Assembly (NCBI GenBank): GCA_015231915.1
Contig: JADGAR010000005.1
Location: 35,716 to 99,715 of the forward strand
Direction of reading: 5' to 3'
DNA: 64,000 nucleotides
Origin: Magnetococcales bacterium
Lineage (GTDB): Bacteria; Pseudomonadota; Magnetococcia; Magnetococcales; Magnetaquicoccaceae
The translations under genes and the position numbers were made by a program. This document shows positions 29,575 to 38,070 of this stretch, piece by piece (position 1 is the first letter of the stretch; each line of letters begins with the position of its first letter). A model generated the notes under the pieces. It ran no database searches. It was given only the letters and a program-made list of their open reading frames with translations, and was not told the origin of the DNA.

Positions 29575-30966
29575 ATGAAGATTGCGATCAAGAATCTGGG
29601 CGCCATCAAACAGGCGGAATTCACGCTGGGAGATCTGACGATCATCTGCGGTGAAAACAATACCGGGAAGACATATGCCACCTATGCATTATATGGATTT
29701 CTGACCTTCTGGCACGAGGCCTTTGCCATCCCGGTTCCGGAGGAAGATGTGCAACGCCTTTTAAATGAAGGCAGTATCGAACTGGATATTCAAAGCTACA
29801 CAAGCAACGCACCTGCATTCCTTCAAAAGGGATGCAGGGCCTTTACCGAGAAGCTGTCCCGTGTTTTCGCATCACCAGAGCGGAATTTTTCGGACAGCGA
29901 CTTCTCTGTGGATCTGGATGCAACCGATATTCAACCGAAAGCGACCTTTGAACTCAGAATGGGGACAGCGTCAACAAATATACTGTCAATCTCCAAAAAA
30001 GGCGCTTCTCCATTTGTCACTATTGCCCTGTTGTTCGATAAGGATAAGGTAAAAATCCCGAACGAAATGATCAAAGAAATCATTGGCGTCACTCTAAAAA
30101 ATATTATTTTCGGAAATCTGTTCCCAGAGCCATTTATTGCGAGTGCGGAACGAACCGGGTCTGCAATCTTCAGGAAAGAGCTTGATCTCCAACGCAATCG
30201 ACTTCTTGAAGAAATAGGATCAACGAAAAACGAAATAAACAAAACAAACCTTATTGCAAAGATCCATACCGACTATGCCTTACCTGTAAAAGAAAATCTT
30301 GAATTCATACGTCAACTTGAAAAATATGCAAAAATAGATAGCGTTGTTACAAAAGAACATGTCGAGATACTTGATGATTTTACAGATATCATCGGAGGCT
30401 GTTATTATATCGCAAAAAATGATGAATTACATTACATCCCAAAAGGCAAACCCATCAAACTGACCATGAATGCCAGTTCGAGCGCAGTACGCTCTTTATT
30501 GGATATTGGCTTTTACCTGCGACATGTCGCCGCGCCAGGCCATTTACTGATGATCGATGAACCGGAATTGAATCTCCATCCAGAGAATCAAAGACGGGTT
30601 GCCCGCCTGATTGCCCGCCTGGTCAATATCGGGGTCAAAGTGTTTATCACAACACACAGCGATTATATTGTTAAAGAACTAAATACATTGATAATGTTAA
30701 ATCAAAACAATGAGCGGATAAAAAAGATCGCCGAACGTGAGCAATATCGAGATTCAGAAATCCTCAACCCAGACAAGGTCCGGGTCTATATTGCGGAAAA
30801 AGCTCTTATTAAATTGGAGGGCGCACAACGAAAAACACGATGCCAAACGCTTGTCCCAGCCAAAATTGACAATAAGCTTGGCATTGAAGCACGCAGCTTC
30901 GACAAGACCATAGATGAGATGAACCGAATTCAGGATGAGATTGTTTGGGGGGAAACCGATTCATGA
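29575..30966 (+). CDS. AAA-family (SMC/OLD-like) ATPase of a two-gene module
   Basis: The start is set at 29575, where MKIAIKNLGAIKQAEF opens in the usual way for these ATPases, giving 463 aa. Walker A is CGENNTGKT (~25-33). The signature-like NASSSAVRSLLDIGFYL precedes Walker B in LLMIDEPELNLHPENQ, and the switch histidine is in VFITTHSDYIV. The ABC-type head is split by a helical middle, as in OLD/RecF/SMC-like defence ATPases; no TOPRIM domain is present. The stop overlaps the next gene's ATG (ATGA), so it is coupled to a PD-(D/E)XK-like nuclease. AT-rich compared with its neighbours, suggesting transfer. Likely an antiphage or plasmid-defence ATPase, by inference. Confidence 0.75.
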   Translation: MKIAIKNLGAIKQAEFTLGDLTIICGENNTGKTYATYALYGFLTFWHEAFAIPVPEEDVQRLLNEGSIELDIQSYTSNAPAFLQKGCRAFTEKLSRVFASPERNFSDSDFSVDLDATDIQPKATFELRMGTASTNILSISKKGASPFVTIALLFDKDKVKIPNEMIKEIIGVTLKNIIFGNLFPEPFIASAERTGSAIFRKELDLQRNRLLEEIGSTKNEINKTNLIAKIHTDYALPVKENLEFIRQLEKYAKIDSVVTKEHVEILDDFTDIIGGCYYIAKNDELHYIPKGKPIKLTMNASSSAVRSLLDIGFYLRHVAAPGHLLMIDEPELNLHPENQRRVARLIARLVNIGVKVFITTHSDYIVKELNTLIMLNQNNERIKKIAEREQYRDSEILNPDKVRVYIAEKALIKLEGAQRKTRCQTLVPAKIDNKLGIEARSFDKTIDEMNRIQDEIVWGETDS

Positions 30967-31565
30967 CCGATAGCGACATTTTGCTCGACATGCTTCATAA
31001 AGAAATCACCACATCAACAAATGATAGTAAAATAAAACTCAAAGAAGAAAACAGCTATGCAGTTACCATTGCCGATCTGCCATCAGATGCTATTATTATC
31101 AAAACAGATTCCTTTCCTGCACCTCTTGGGTGCTTTCAAAATACCAGAGGAGAATGTAAACGTGCTGACTACATTTTGATCAGTGAGACAAAAAAAGTTA
31201 TTTTATTTATAGAACTCAAAGGAAACAAAGAAGATGGCAGTACGATAATAAAACAACTAAAGGGTGCGCTATGTGTTGCAGCGTATTTCAGAGAGATTGG
31301 AAAACAATTTTGGGATAAAAAAGATTTTCTAGACGGATATAAAAATCGCTTTATCGGTATCACCGAAATAAGCATAAGCAAAAGAACATCAATAGTAAAA
31401 CAAGAAAAACTGCACGATTCACCTCAAAAATTTTTAAAAATCTCCTCTCCTCGTTACCTGATATTTGGACAGCTGGCAGCATTGTTATCCACAACACCAA
31501 CCCTCCCCCGTAAGGTGCGAAAAAGATTGACAAGCCGACAGGCGCTCAGACATAATTTGACATAA
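30963..31565 (+). CDS. Putative PD-(D/E)XK nuclease partner of the ATPase
   Basis: A 200-aa protein starting at the ATG that overlaps the ATPase stop (ATGA). The motif KRADYILISETKKVILFIELKG supplies Asp69, Glu84 and Lys86 in the D-(x)n-E-x-K spacing of restriction-type nucleases, preceded by CFQNTRGECKRAD. The rest is not recognised, and the C-terminus is basic (LPRKVRKRLTSRQ). AT-rich like its partner. Coupling to an ATPase suggests a defence effector whose DNA or RNA cleavage is gated by the ATPase. The nuclease call rests on one motif. Confidence 0.6.
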   Translation: MTDSDILLDMLHKEITTSTNDSKIKLKEENSYAVTIADLPSDAIIIKTDSFPAPLGCFQNTRGECKRADYILISETKKVILFIELKGNKEDGSTIIKQLKGALCVAAYFREIGKQFWDKKDFLDGYKNRFIGITEISISKRTSIVKQEKLHDSPQKFLKISSPRYLIFGQLAALLSTTPTLPRKVRKRLTSRQALRHNLT

Positions 31566-31570
31566 ATCAA
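31557..31570 (+). promoter_or_regulatory. Possible FNR/CRP-type operator
   Basis: TTGACATAAATCAA matches the FNR-family half-sites TTGAT-N4-ATCAA at nine of ten positions. It overlaps the nuclease gene's end and is centred ~31 bases before the ATG at 31595. That is too close to act as a normal class II activator unless transcription starts inside the gene, so repression or chance are alternatives. Confidence 0.3.
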
Positions 31571-31594
31571 ATTTCAAGAATGGAGAACAACACA

Positions 31595-32236
31595 ATGTCC
31601 AAGGCACTCACCTATCTGGCCAAGACACGCCCCGAAGCAGCAGCCAATCTGATGGGATTTTACAAAAACAGCGTCCAGGCGTTGGATGAGAAGACCCGCC
31701 ATCTGATTCAGATTGTCACCAAGGTGACGGTGGGGACAGAGCGTGGTTTGCGGCAGTATGCCCCGAAGGCGCTCAAGGCGGGGGCGAGCCGGGAGGAGAT
31801 CCTGGACGCGGTCTTGATGGCGTTTCCGGCAGCCGGGTTGAACAAGGTGCTGGATGCCATCGACGTGATGCGGGAGATGGATCTGTTGCCGGAAGTGGCG
31901 GATGCATCTCCGGCAATGGAGACCTCGCGGGTACTGGGCGAACTGGCCGACTTTCCCGTGGGGCGGATGCGATGCGTGGAGCATGCCGGAGCATCCTTGT
32001 TGGTGTATCGCACGGAGGCCGGTTCGGCGCGGGTGTACAGCGCCCGCTGTCCCCACTCCAAGGCCAATTTGTGCAAGGGGACGGATCATGGCACGCGGGT
32101 GGAGTGCCGGGTACACAACTGGACCTTCGATCTGGCCAGCGGCGCCTGTCTGGAACCGGCGGGGGGCAGCGGACTGACGGTGATTCCCAGCGAGGTTCTG
32201 GAGGGCCGGATCGTGCTGTCCGGCAGCGGGTCATGA
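31595..32236 (+). CDS. Carboxymuconolactone-decarboxylase-like / Rieske fusion protein
   Basis: The start at 31595 follows GGAG; the track start 31580 would put that site inside the gene. Of 213 aa, residues ~5-95 form an AhpD/CMD-like helical domain ([11 protein letters not shown] to [16 protein letters not shown]) without the CxxC of active AhpD. Residues ~115-205 form a Rieske domain with the cluster ligands CPH (Cys152, His154) and CRVH (Cys171, His174), 16 residues apart. It should carry a [2Fe-2S] cluster in the cytoplasm. Its stop overlaps the msrP ATG, so an electron-transfer role with MsrPQ is plausible but inferred. Confidence 0.75.
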   Translation: MSKALTYLAKTRPEAAANLMGFYKNSVQALDEKTRHLIQIVTKVTVGTERGLRQYAPKALKAGASREEILDAVLMAFPAAGLNKVLDAIDVMREMDLLPEVADASPAMETSRVLGELADFPVGRMRCVEHAGASLLVYRTEAGSARVYSARCPHSKANLCKGTDHGTRVECRVHNWTFDLASGACLEPAGGSGLTVIPSEVLEGRIVLSGSGS

Positions 32237-33096
32237 CCCCTGCCGCCGGGACCGATGATCCCGTCACGCCGGAGGGGATCTATCTCAATCGCCGTGTTTT
32301 CATGCAGGCGACCCTGGCGGCGTTGTTGCCGGTGGATTTGCAGGAGCGCCAGACACCCTTCGAAGAGATCACCGGGTACACCAATTTCTACGAGTTGGGC
32401 AGCGGCAAACAGGAACCCAAGGTCAATGCCGGACGACTGCGCATTGCCCCCTGGCACATCACCATCGATGGCGAGGTGGCCAAGCCCGCCACCGTGACCC
32501 TGGAGGAGCTTGTGCGGCCCCACGCAGTGGAGGAACGGGTCTACCGCATGCGTTGCGTGGAGGGGTGGTCCATGGTGATCCCCTGGCAGGGGATTGCCCT
32601 GGGCGAGGTCTTGAGGCGTTGCGAGCCGACCGATGCCGCGCGTTATGTGGCCTTCACCTCGGTGCTGGATCCGGAGCATCTGCCTGGCCAGCAGAGGCCG
32701 ATCCTCGATTGGCCCTATCGGGAGGGGCTGCGTCTGGACGAGGCCCTGCATCCTCTGACCCTGCTGGCCACCGGCCTGTACGGCAAGCCGCTTCCTCCCC
32801 AGAACGGCGCGCCGATCCGTCTGGTGGTGCCGTGGAAATACGGCTTCAAGAGCATCAAATCCGTCGTGCGCATCACCCTGACGCGGGAGCGTCCGGCGAC
32901 CTCGTGGAACCTGCATGCCCCGGAAGAGTACGGCTTTTATGCCAATGTCAATCCTGCGGTGGACCATCCCCGCTGGAGCCAGGCCAAGGAGCGGCGCATC
33001 GGCGAGTTTCTGAAACGAGAGACGTTGCCGTTCAACGGTTACGCCGATCAGGTAGCCGCCTTGTACGCGGGGATGGATCTGCGCCGGGAATTCTAG
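32233..33096 (+). CDS. msrP: MsrP, molybdopterin-dependent methionine sulfoxide reductase
   Basis: Catalytic subunit of the periplasmic system that repairs oxidised methionines in envelope proteins. The ATG at 32233 overlaps the preceding stop (ATGA), giving 287 aa; the longer track ORF is a read-through. The oxidoreductase molybdopterin fold is clear: [16 protein letters not shown], molybdenum-ligand Cys108 in [11 protein letters not shown], and [14 protein letters not shown]. The N-terminus has [14 protein letters not shown] (Arg20-Arg21), a short Tat-like signal. It is followed directly by msrQ, its membrane electron donor. Confidence 0.93.
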   Translation: MTPAAGTDDPVTPEGIYLNRRVFMQATLAALLPVDLQERQTPFEEITGYTNFYELGSGKQEPKVNAGRLRIAPWHITIDGEVAKPATVTLEELVRPHAVEERVYRMRCVEGWSMVIPWQGIALGEVLRRCEPTDAARYVAFTSVLDPEHLPGQQRPILDWPYREGLRLDEALHPLTLLATGLYGKPLPPQNGAPIRLVVPWKYGFKSIKSVVRITLTRERPATSWNLHAPEEYGFYANVNPAVDHPRWSQAKERRIGEFLKRETLPFNGYADQVAALYAGMDLRREF

Positions 33097-33098
33097 TC

Positions 33099-33698
33099 AT
33101 GGCAGCCTTTACTCTCCGTGGCTGGCGGGGCCTGCTGATCTTTTTGCCCTTTGCCGCCGCGCCGCTGCTGTGGTTGACATTCGGCGCGGATCCGGGGGCC
33201 AATCCCATCGATCGGGTGATCCGTTTTCTGGGGGACTGGGCGCTGCGCTGGTTGCTGATCACCCTGCTGGTCTCCCTGCTGACACGGTTGCCGGGATGCG
33301 CCTGGCTGCACCCTTTGCGGCGCATGGCGGGTCTGTGCGCCTTTTTCTACGCCCTGCTGCACGTGTCGGGCTATGTGGTGCTGGATCAGTTCTTCGACTG
33401 GTCGGCCATCATGCTGGACCTGCGCAAGCGCCCCTACATCACTGTCGGCATGTTTGCCTTTTGCGCATTGATCCCCCTGGCCGTGACATCGACGAACGGC
33501 TGGATACGCCGCTTGCGCACCCACTGGCGCACCCTGCACCGCCTGGTTTTTCCGGCGACGTTGTTGGCCCTGGCCCATTATTACCTGATGATCAAGGCCG
33601 ATTATGCCCTGTTCTGGTGGCACGCCGGGCTGGGCGGGGTGCTGCTGGGGTGGAGGGTGGTCAGTCCGGTGCTGGCCGTAAAAGAAAGATACGGATGA
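33099..33698 (+). CDS. msrQ: MsrQ, heme-containing membrane subunit
   Basis: This 199-aa integral membrane protein has about six helices and belongs to the ferric-reductase-like fold. It relays electrons from the quinone pool or a reductase to MsrP. Typical residues are in PLRRMAGLCAFFYALLHVSGY, RKRPYITVGM, NGWIRRLRTHWRTLHRL and ALAHYYLMIKADY, which hold the heme-ligand histidines. The ATG lies two bases after the msrP stop. Confidence 0.93.
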   Translation: MAAFTLRGWRGLLIFLPFAAAPLLWLTFGADPGANPIDRVIRFLGDWALRWLLITLLVSLLTRLPGCAWLHPLRRMAGLCAFFYALLHVSGYVVLDQFFDWSAIMLDLRKRPYITVGMFAFCALIPLAVTSTNGWIRRLRTHWRTLHRLVFPATLLALAHYYLMIKADYALFWWHAGLGGVLLGWRVVSPVLAVKERYG

Positions 33699-33754
33699 AG
33701 AGGCACTGTCATCAGAAGGAAAGAAAAGCAGGGCAGATCAGGAGGGGCAATTCC

Positions 33755-34027
33755 ATGAGCGCTCAGAATTCCCGTAAGCGTCGGCATGTGTGGGAGGGGG
33801 AAGCCCAACAGGCCCCCCAATCCCGACAGAAAAAGGGGCATCGTGAATTGAAAGCGCCTGCAACCGATCCCCTCGGATCCATGGCCCCGGACTTGAAAAG
33901 GCCACAATCCAGGCGGCAGCCCTCTTTCACGAACCATGCGCTGGGCACGGACTTGCAGACGAATACCCGTCTACACCCCACCTTCGATCTGTCTGCGGAG
34001 TTCAACCCACTCAGGCACCCAGGTTGA
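33755..34027 (+). CDS. Small basic ORF of unknown function
   Basis: A 90-aa ORF (MSAQNSRKRRHVWEGEAQQA onward) with a strong AGGAGGGG site seven bases before ATG, 56 bp after msrQ. The N-terminus is rich in Arg, Lys and Gln. The last ~19 codons overlap the end of the convergent TOPRIM gene, so the original C-terminus may have been replaced when that cassette arrived. I do not recognise it. The good Shine-Dalgarno is the main evidence. Confidence 0.35.
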   Translation: MSAQNSRKRRHVWEGEAQQAPQSRQKKGHRELKAPATDPLGSMAPDLKRPQSRRQPSFTNHALGTDLQTNTRLHPTFDLSAEFNPLRHPG

Positions 34028-34810
34028 GATATCCTCGGTGGAGCGATGAAGAGCGGATAGAACCTTTTCCCGGAATGCCCATGCACCCTTGAAGCCATTT
34101 TCCTTCAACCAGTCATCCATGGCCCAAAACAGATCCTTGCCCGCGAACGCATACAGAAAATTTTGATATCTTACTCCCTGTGGACGACATTCGGGGAGAT
34201 AGCGCTGGAAGTCGTTCAACACATCTGCCTCGTGAACCAGTTGTTCCTCCTGGTGGTTGGCGACAACAGTCTTAAGCCCTTCCTGGCAATGCTGCTCATC
34301 CAAAACATCTGGGTATGAGTGTTGCTCTTTTCCCCGTTTAGGACCGAAACAGGAAGGAAGATCCTTGAATCGCTTTCGATTGGCGCTCAACGCTGTTCTT
34401 GCAGCCTGATAATCAGTAATCCGATCCCTGGCTAATTCAAGAGCCTGACGATATCGATTCCGATCCGGGGCCTGATCTCCCAGCGCCTTGGTGACGATGG
34501 CTGGATCAATCAGATAGTTTTCGATCTCCTTGCGCTCCCAGCGCCAGCCGAAGACGCACTGCTCATTGTCAGATTGCCAAACGCGGGGCTGCCCCACCGG
34601 GTGCTTCCAGTCATCGAGAAAATCTCCATCCAATATCCCCGACACCGACACTACGTCCCCAATGGCGTACCGTTTGGCAATGATTTTCTGGCCCATACCA
34701 TACTTGCCACCCTCGGGTCTGATGTCGCACGCTCCCCTCAGGAGCTTCCCGAGAACCCTCACATCTGGACTACCCGTGCCACCTTCGCACAAAAGCACAT
34801 TTACAGGCAT
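33971..34810 (-). CDS. TOPRIM-domain (DUF4435-like, PARIS AriB-like) effector
   Basis: This 279-aa protein shows a TOPRIM pattern: Glu9 in VNVLLCEGGTGSPD, then Asp61 and Asp63 in SGILDGDFLDDW, then the WERKEIENYLIDP segment typical of DUF4435/OLD-like TOPRIM proteins. The start lies within the last ten bases of the upstream ATPase gene, so the two are coupled. The arrangement AAA ATPase then DUF4435-like protein matches PARIS defence (AriA-AriB), where AriB is a toxic nuclease released by AriA on sensing phage proteins. Assignment to PARIS specifically is inference. Confidence 0.6.
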   Translation of the reverse strand: MPVNVLLCEGGTGSPDVRVLGKLLRGACDIRPEGGKYGMGQKIIAKRYAIGDVVSVSGILDGDFLDDWKHPVGQPRVWQSDNEQCVFGWRWERKEIENYLIDPAIVTKALGDQAPDRNRYRQALELARDRITDYQAARTALSANRKRFKDLPSCFGPKRGKEQHSYPDVLDEQHCQEGLKTVVANHQEEQLVHEADVLNDFQRYLPECRPQGVRYQNFLYAFAGKDLFWAMDDWLKENGFKGAWAFREKVLSALHRSTEDISTWVPEWVELRRQIEGGV

Positions 34811-35928
34811 AACCGCCCTCCCGGCAGGCGATAGATCTCCTCAGGGCTGACAAGAGAAGAAATGGCTTCGGAATGGGTGGTCAACAAAAACTGGCAATGC
34901 GGACCGATAGTTGGCAGCGCCGCCAAAAGCGCTTGGGCCAAAGGTGGGTGCAGATTGAGATCAATTTCATCAATCAACACGATGGAGTTGCGGATTTGCA
35001 TCCTAACGAATTCATAGAGCATCGGAAAGATGGACTGCTCGCCTGCTGACATCTCTTCGATATCATAAGTTCTGCTTCCATCAGAAAGACAAAAATAATA
35101 ATCTTCAGGTGTCGGCGTGCCCCCCCTAAACATCGGCTCCGGCCTGGAAAATGATCGACCAGGAAACACTTTTTTGTAGCTGTTTTCAAGCTCCATCAAC
35201 CAGTCGCTATCGCCACCGGCCAACTGATTCATCCACCACCCATTGAGGTGTTTTCTCAGTCGGGAAACGCCAATTGAATATTGGTAGTTGCGACGTTGTG
35301 TTTGTGCGTCATCGTCATCGCCGTGATGACCTCGACCCTTCTCCAGCGAATCCGGCTGGGGCGATGTCAGATTCCTATACTGGTCAAACCAAAAAATGCC
35401 AGGAAGACGCGCAAACAAATCTCTGGCGTCAGCAACGCCACTCTTCACCAGTTGAGACGCATAAGACCGTCCACGGAACTGAAAAATATTCTCCTGCTGT
35501 TTCCCATTGACGATAAAGTAGTAACCTCCTTCCAGCCTGACAGTCACCTGCTTCGCATTTCCGGGCTTGATAAACTCTCTACCTTCAGCATGATGACTCC
35601 TGTTTCTGTACCACAGATCAGCTGCTTCCTGAGTCGCACTGACTTCGTCATCACTGAAATGGACATCCAGCTCAATGATTGGCGTCCCCCACTTCTCATA
35701 GCGTCCAAACACCCACCCTTGCCAATCAAAGTCGCTTGCGTCATGGGCTTTCTCGGTGATTCTGGACAGGCATAAGGCGATCGCTTGAAGCACGGTCGTC
35801 TTGCCAGTTCCATTGTCCCCAAGGATCAAGAACTGGTCCGCGACATCATCTGTGAGCTTGTTCTTGATCTGGATCTCAAGATTTTTGAATCGTTTGAAAT
35901 TTTCCAGCCTGACTCTTGAAATCTTCAT
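34801..35928 (-). CDS. AAA ATPase of a PARIS-like two-gene defence module
   Basis: This 375-aa ATPase has Walker A LGDNGTGKT (~36-44) in RLENFKRFKNLEIQI context, a signature-like EEMSAGEQSIFPMLYEF, Walker B in IVLIDEIDLNLHPPLAQ, and the switch histidine in QFLLTTHSEAI. The compact size and order fit AAA_15/AAA_21 sensors such as AriA. It is transcribed with the TOPRIM gene (10-bp overlap). The region upstream to thiL (35929-36093) lacks any other supported gene except a doubtful small ORF. Confidence 0.8.
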   Translation of the reverse strand: MKISRVRLENFKRFKNLEIQIKNKLTDDVADQFLILGDNGTGKTTVLQAIALCLSRITEKAHDASDFDWQGWVFGRYEKWGTPIIELDVHFSDDEVSATQEAADLWYRNRSHHAEGREFIKPGNAKQVTVRLEGGYYFIVNGKQQENIFQFRGRSYASQLVKSGVADARDLFARLPGIFWFDQYRNLTSPQPDSLEKGRGHHGDDDDAQTQRRNYQYSIGVSRLRKHLNGWWMNQLAGGDSDWLMELENSYKKVFPGRSFSRPEPMFRGGTPTPEDYYFCLSDGSRTYDIEEMSAGEQSIFPMLYEFVRMQIRNSIVLIDEIDLNLHPPLAQALLAALPTIGPHCQFLLTTHSEAISSLVSPEEIYRLPGGRLCL

Positions 35929-36109
35929 GGTTCAACCTCCCAAACTGGCACGCAACGCAGGCTCCACTCTCGGTAGAAGCGATCTCGAGAATGAGGAAAG
36001 CTTCTTGATCATGAGGGGGAACCGGTGAGGCAAAGCAGTCCAATTCTTCCGAGGTGGCATTTACGAAATCGTCAAAGCCCAGTGCCTCCCCCCTCAAAAA
36101 TGACGCCAT
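35876..36109 (-). CDS. Doubtful small ORF between thiL and the ATPase
   Basis: A 77-aa ORF (MASFLRGEALGFDDFVNATS onward) starts 16 bases inside the end of thiL and runs into the start of the ATPase gene in another frame. Its first ~55 residues have a plausible composition, but it has no family match that I know. It may be the remnant of a gene that followed thiL before the defence cassette inserted, or just chance. Confidence 0.25.
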   Translation of the reverse strand: MASFLRGEALGFDDFVNATSEELDCFASPVPPHDQEAFLILEIASTESGACVACQFGRLNHEDFKSQAGKFQTIQKS

Positions 36110-37089
36110 CCCCCCCGATCCAACGCCAACGGCTGGCCACCTTGCATGACCTGGATTGTCTCGCCAGTGGTGATTTCACCAATATCCGTCAAGGGCACCC
36201 CCACCTCCCTTGCCAGGGCGGCAACCAGATCCACGGCCCCCGGCGAGACGGTAAAAAGCAATTCGTAATCCTCGCCGCCGGTAAGCAATAATGGCAATAA
36301 CGCACCATCCTTTTCCAGCAGGTCACGAGCAACTGGCGAAAAAGGGATCCTGCCGGTTTCAATCACCGCGCCCACCCCGGATGCGGCGCACAAATGACCG
36401 AGATCCGCCACCAGACCATCCGAAAGATCGATCACCCCATGGGCCACGGCAGAATCGGCCAAAGCCAGACCCAACGCCACCCGCGGCTCCGGCAGATCCA
36501 GACGCTCCTCCAGGAATTGCCGATCCGCCGCCACCGCCAAACGTCCCTGCCGCACCGCCAGACCCAGGGCGGCATCCCCGATGGTCCCGGAGACCACGAT
36601 CCGATCCCCCGCTTGCGCCCCGGAACGCAACATGGCGCGATCCTGACTCACCAGGCCCATCAATGTCACATTAACAAAAATCCCCCCAAGGCTGCCCGTG
36701 GTATTCCCTCCCACCACCGTCACCCCGAACCGCTCCCCCTCCTCCCGCAATCCCGCCGCAAACCGCTCCACCCAGGTGAGCGGCGTCTCGGGGGGCAGAC
36801 TGAGAGAAAGAAGATACCAGCAAGGCCTGGCGCCCATGGCCGCCAGATCCGACAGATTGACCCGCAACGCCTTGCGCGCCAGACGATCCGGATCCGCCCC
36901 CGCCGCGAAATGAATCCCCTCCACCAAACCATCCACCGTGGCCACCAGCTGCTGGGTGCGCGGTACCGTCAGGACCGCTCCGTCATCGCCGATCCCCACC
37001 GCCACCCCGGCTGCCGCCGGCAACTGCACGGGCTGCAAGAGATCCCGAATCAATGCGAACTCACCCAACCCCGCCACGGTCTCCGCCAT
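36094..37089 (-). CDS. thiL: Thiamine-monophosphate kinase
   Basis: Phosphorylates thiamine monophosphate to the active cofactor TPP. The real start is the ATG at 37089 ([18 protein letters not shown]), giving 331 aa; the track's longer version reads through nusB. AIRS-family motifs include VGIGDDGAVL, ATVDGLVEGIHF, RKALRVNLSDLAAMGARP, GGNTTG, VIDLSDGLVADLGHL and LLTGGEDYELLF. The start overlaps the nusB stop by one base (TGATG), so it is translationally coupled. Last gene of the rib-nusB-thiL run. Confidence 0.95.
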   Translation of the reverse strand: MAETVAGLGEFALIRDLLQPVQLPAAAGVAVGIGDDGAVLTVPRTQQLVATVDGLVEGIHFAAGADPDRLARKALRVNLSDLAAMGARPCWYLLSLSLPPETPLTWVERFAAGLREEGERFGVTVVGGNTTGSLGGIFVNVTLMGLVSQDRAMLRSGAQAGDRIVVSGTIGDAALGLAVRQGRLAVAADRQFLEERLDLPEPRVALGLALADSAVAHGVIDLSDGLVADLGHLCAASGVGAVIETGRIPFSPVARDLLEKDGALLPLLLTGGEDYELLFTVSPGAVDLVAALAREVGVPLTDIGEITTGETIQVMQGGQPLALDRGGWRHF

Positions 37090-37601
37090 CACTCGGTGCC
37101 TCCCCCGCGAATCCGGCTGGCCAGGTTGTCCATCACCCCGTTCACGAACGAACCGGAACCGTCCCCGCCATAACGCTTGGACAGCTCGATCGCCTCGTCG
37201 ATCACCACCTGAATCGGCAACTCCGGCTCGGCCAGCAACTCGTATACCCCCTGCCGCAAGATGTTGCGATCGATGGTCGAGATGCGCGACAACGACCAGT
37301 TCCTGGCCCCCAGCGTGATCCAACGATCCAACTCCTCCAACCGGCTCCAGGTCCCGGCTGCCACCTTCTGGAAATAGTCCAGATCGGCACGCCCCCCGGC
37401 GTTGTCCTCGCACAACTGGCCAACCGCCCGGTGGATGCCGTCTCCGGAAATGTCGGATTGATACAAGGCCAGCAGGGTCAACTCCCGCGCCTTGTGACGA
37501 CTGGTGCCCGTGTCCTGGCTCTCCGGACGGGCGGTGCGGGGTTCCCCCCGCCGCAGGGTAGCATTCATGTCGGTTCCGCTCTCCACCCTCGTGTCAGCCA
37601 T
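37089..37601 (-). CDS. nusB: Transcription antitermination factor NusB
   Basis: Binds boxA RNA with NusE (S10) to promote antitermination of rRNA operons. 170 aa with the usual helical fold: [82 protein letters not shown]. Its ATG overlaps the ribH stop by eight bases and its stop overlaps the thiL start. Confidence 0.96.
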   Translation of the reverse strand: MADTRVESGTDMNATLRRGEPRTARPESQDTGTSRHKARELTLLALYQSDISGDGIHRAVGQLCEDNAGGRADLDYFQKVAAGTWSRLEELDRWITLGARNWSLSRISTIDRNILRQGVYELLAEPELPIQVVIDEAIELSKRYGGDGSGSFVNGVMDNLASRIRGGGTE

Positions 37602-38070
37602 CGAAGCGCTTGAAAAGATCCACCATCTCGATCACGGAGAGGGCGGTCTCCCAACCTTTGTTGCCGCCCTTGGTCCCGGCCCGCTCGATGGCCTGCTCCA
37701 CCGTATCGGTGGTCAACACCCCAAAGCCCACCGGCACGCCGCTCTCCATGGCCACGGCTGCCACCCCCTTGCTCACCTCGGCGGCCACATAATCGAAATG
37801 GGGCGTCGCACCCCGAATCACCGCGCCCAGGCACAATACCCCATCGAACCGGCCACTGCGGGCCGCCCGCTGCGCCGCCATCGGAATCTCGAACGCCCCG
37901 GGCACGCGCATCAGGGTCATATCCTGCTGCCGCGCCCCATGACGCACCAGACAATCCACCGCCCCCTCCAACAACCGCTCGGTGATGAAACTGTTGAAGC
38001 GCGAGACGATGATGGCAAACCGCCTCCCTCCGGCATCCAGATGTCCTTCCACCACGTTCCATTCGCTCAT
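37594..38070 (-). CDS. ribH: 6,7-dimethyl-8-ribityllumazine synthase
   Basis: Condenses 5-amino-6-ribitylaminouracil with the DHBP made by RibB to form lumazine, the penultimate riboflavin step. 158 aa with [51 protein letters not shown] and the [16 protein letters not shown] segment. Starts four bases before the ribBA stop (ATGA overlap) and overlaps nusB at its end. Confidence 0.97.
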   Translation of the reverse strand: MSEWNVVEGHLDAGGRRFAIIVSRFNSFITERLLEGAVDCLVRHGARQQDMTLMRVPGAFEIPMAAQRAARSGRFDGVLCLGAVIRGATPHFDYVAAEVSKGVAAVAMESGVPVGFGVLTTDTVEQAIERAGTKGGNKGWETALSVIEMVDLFKRFDG

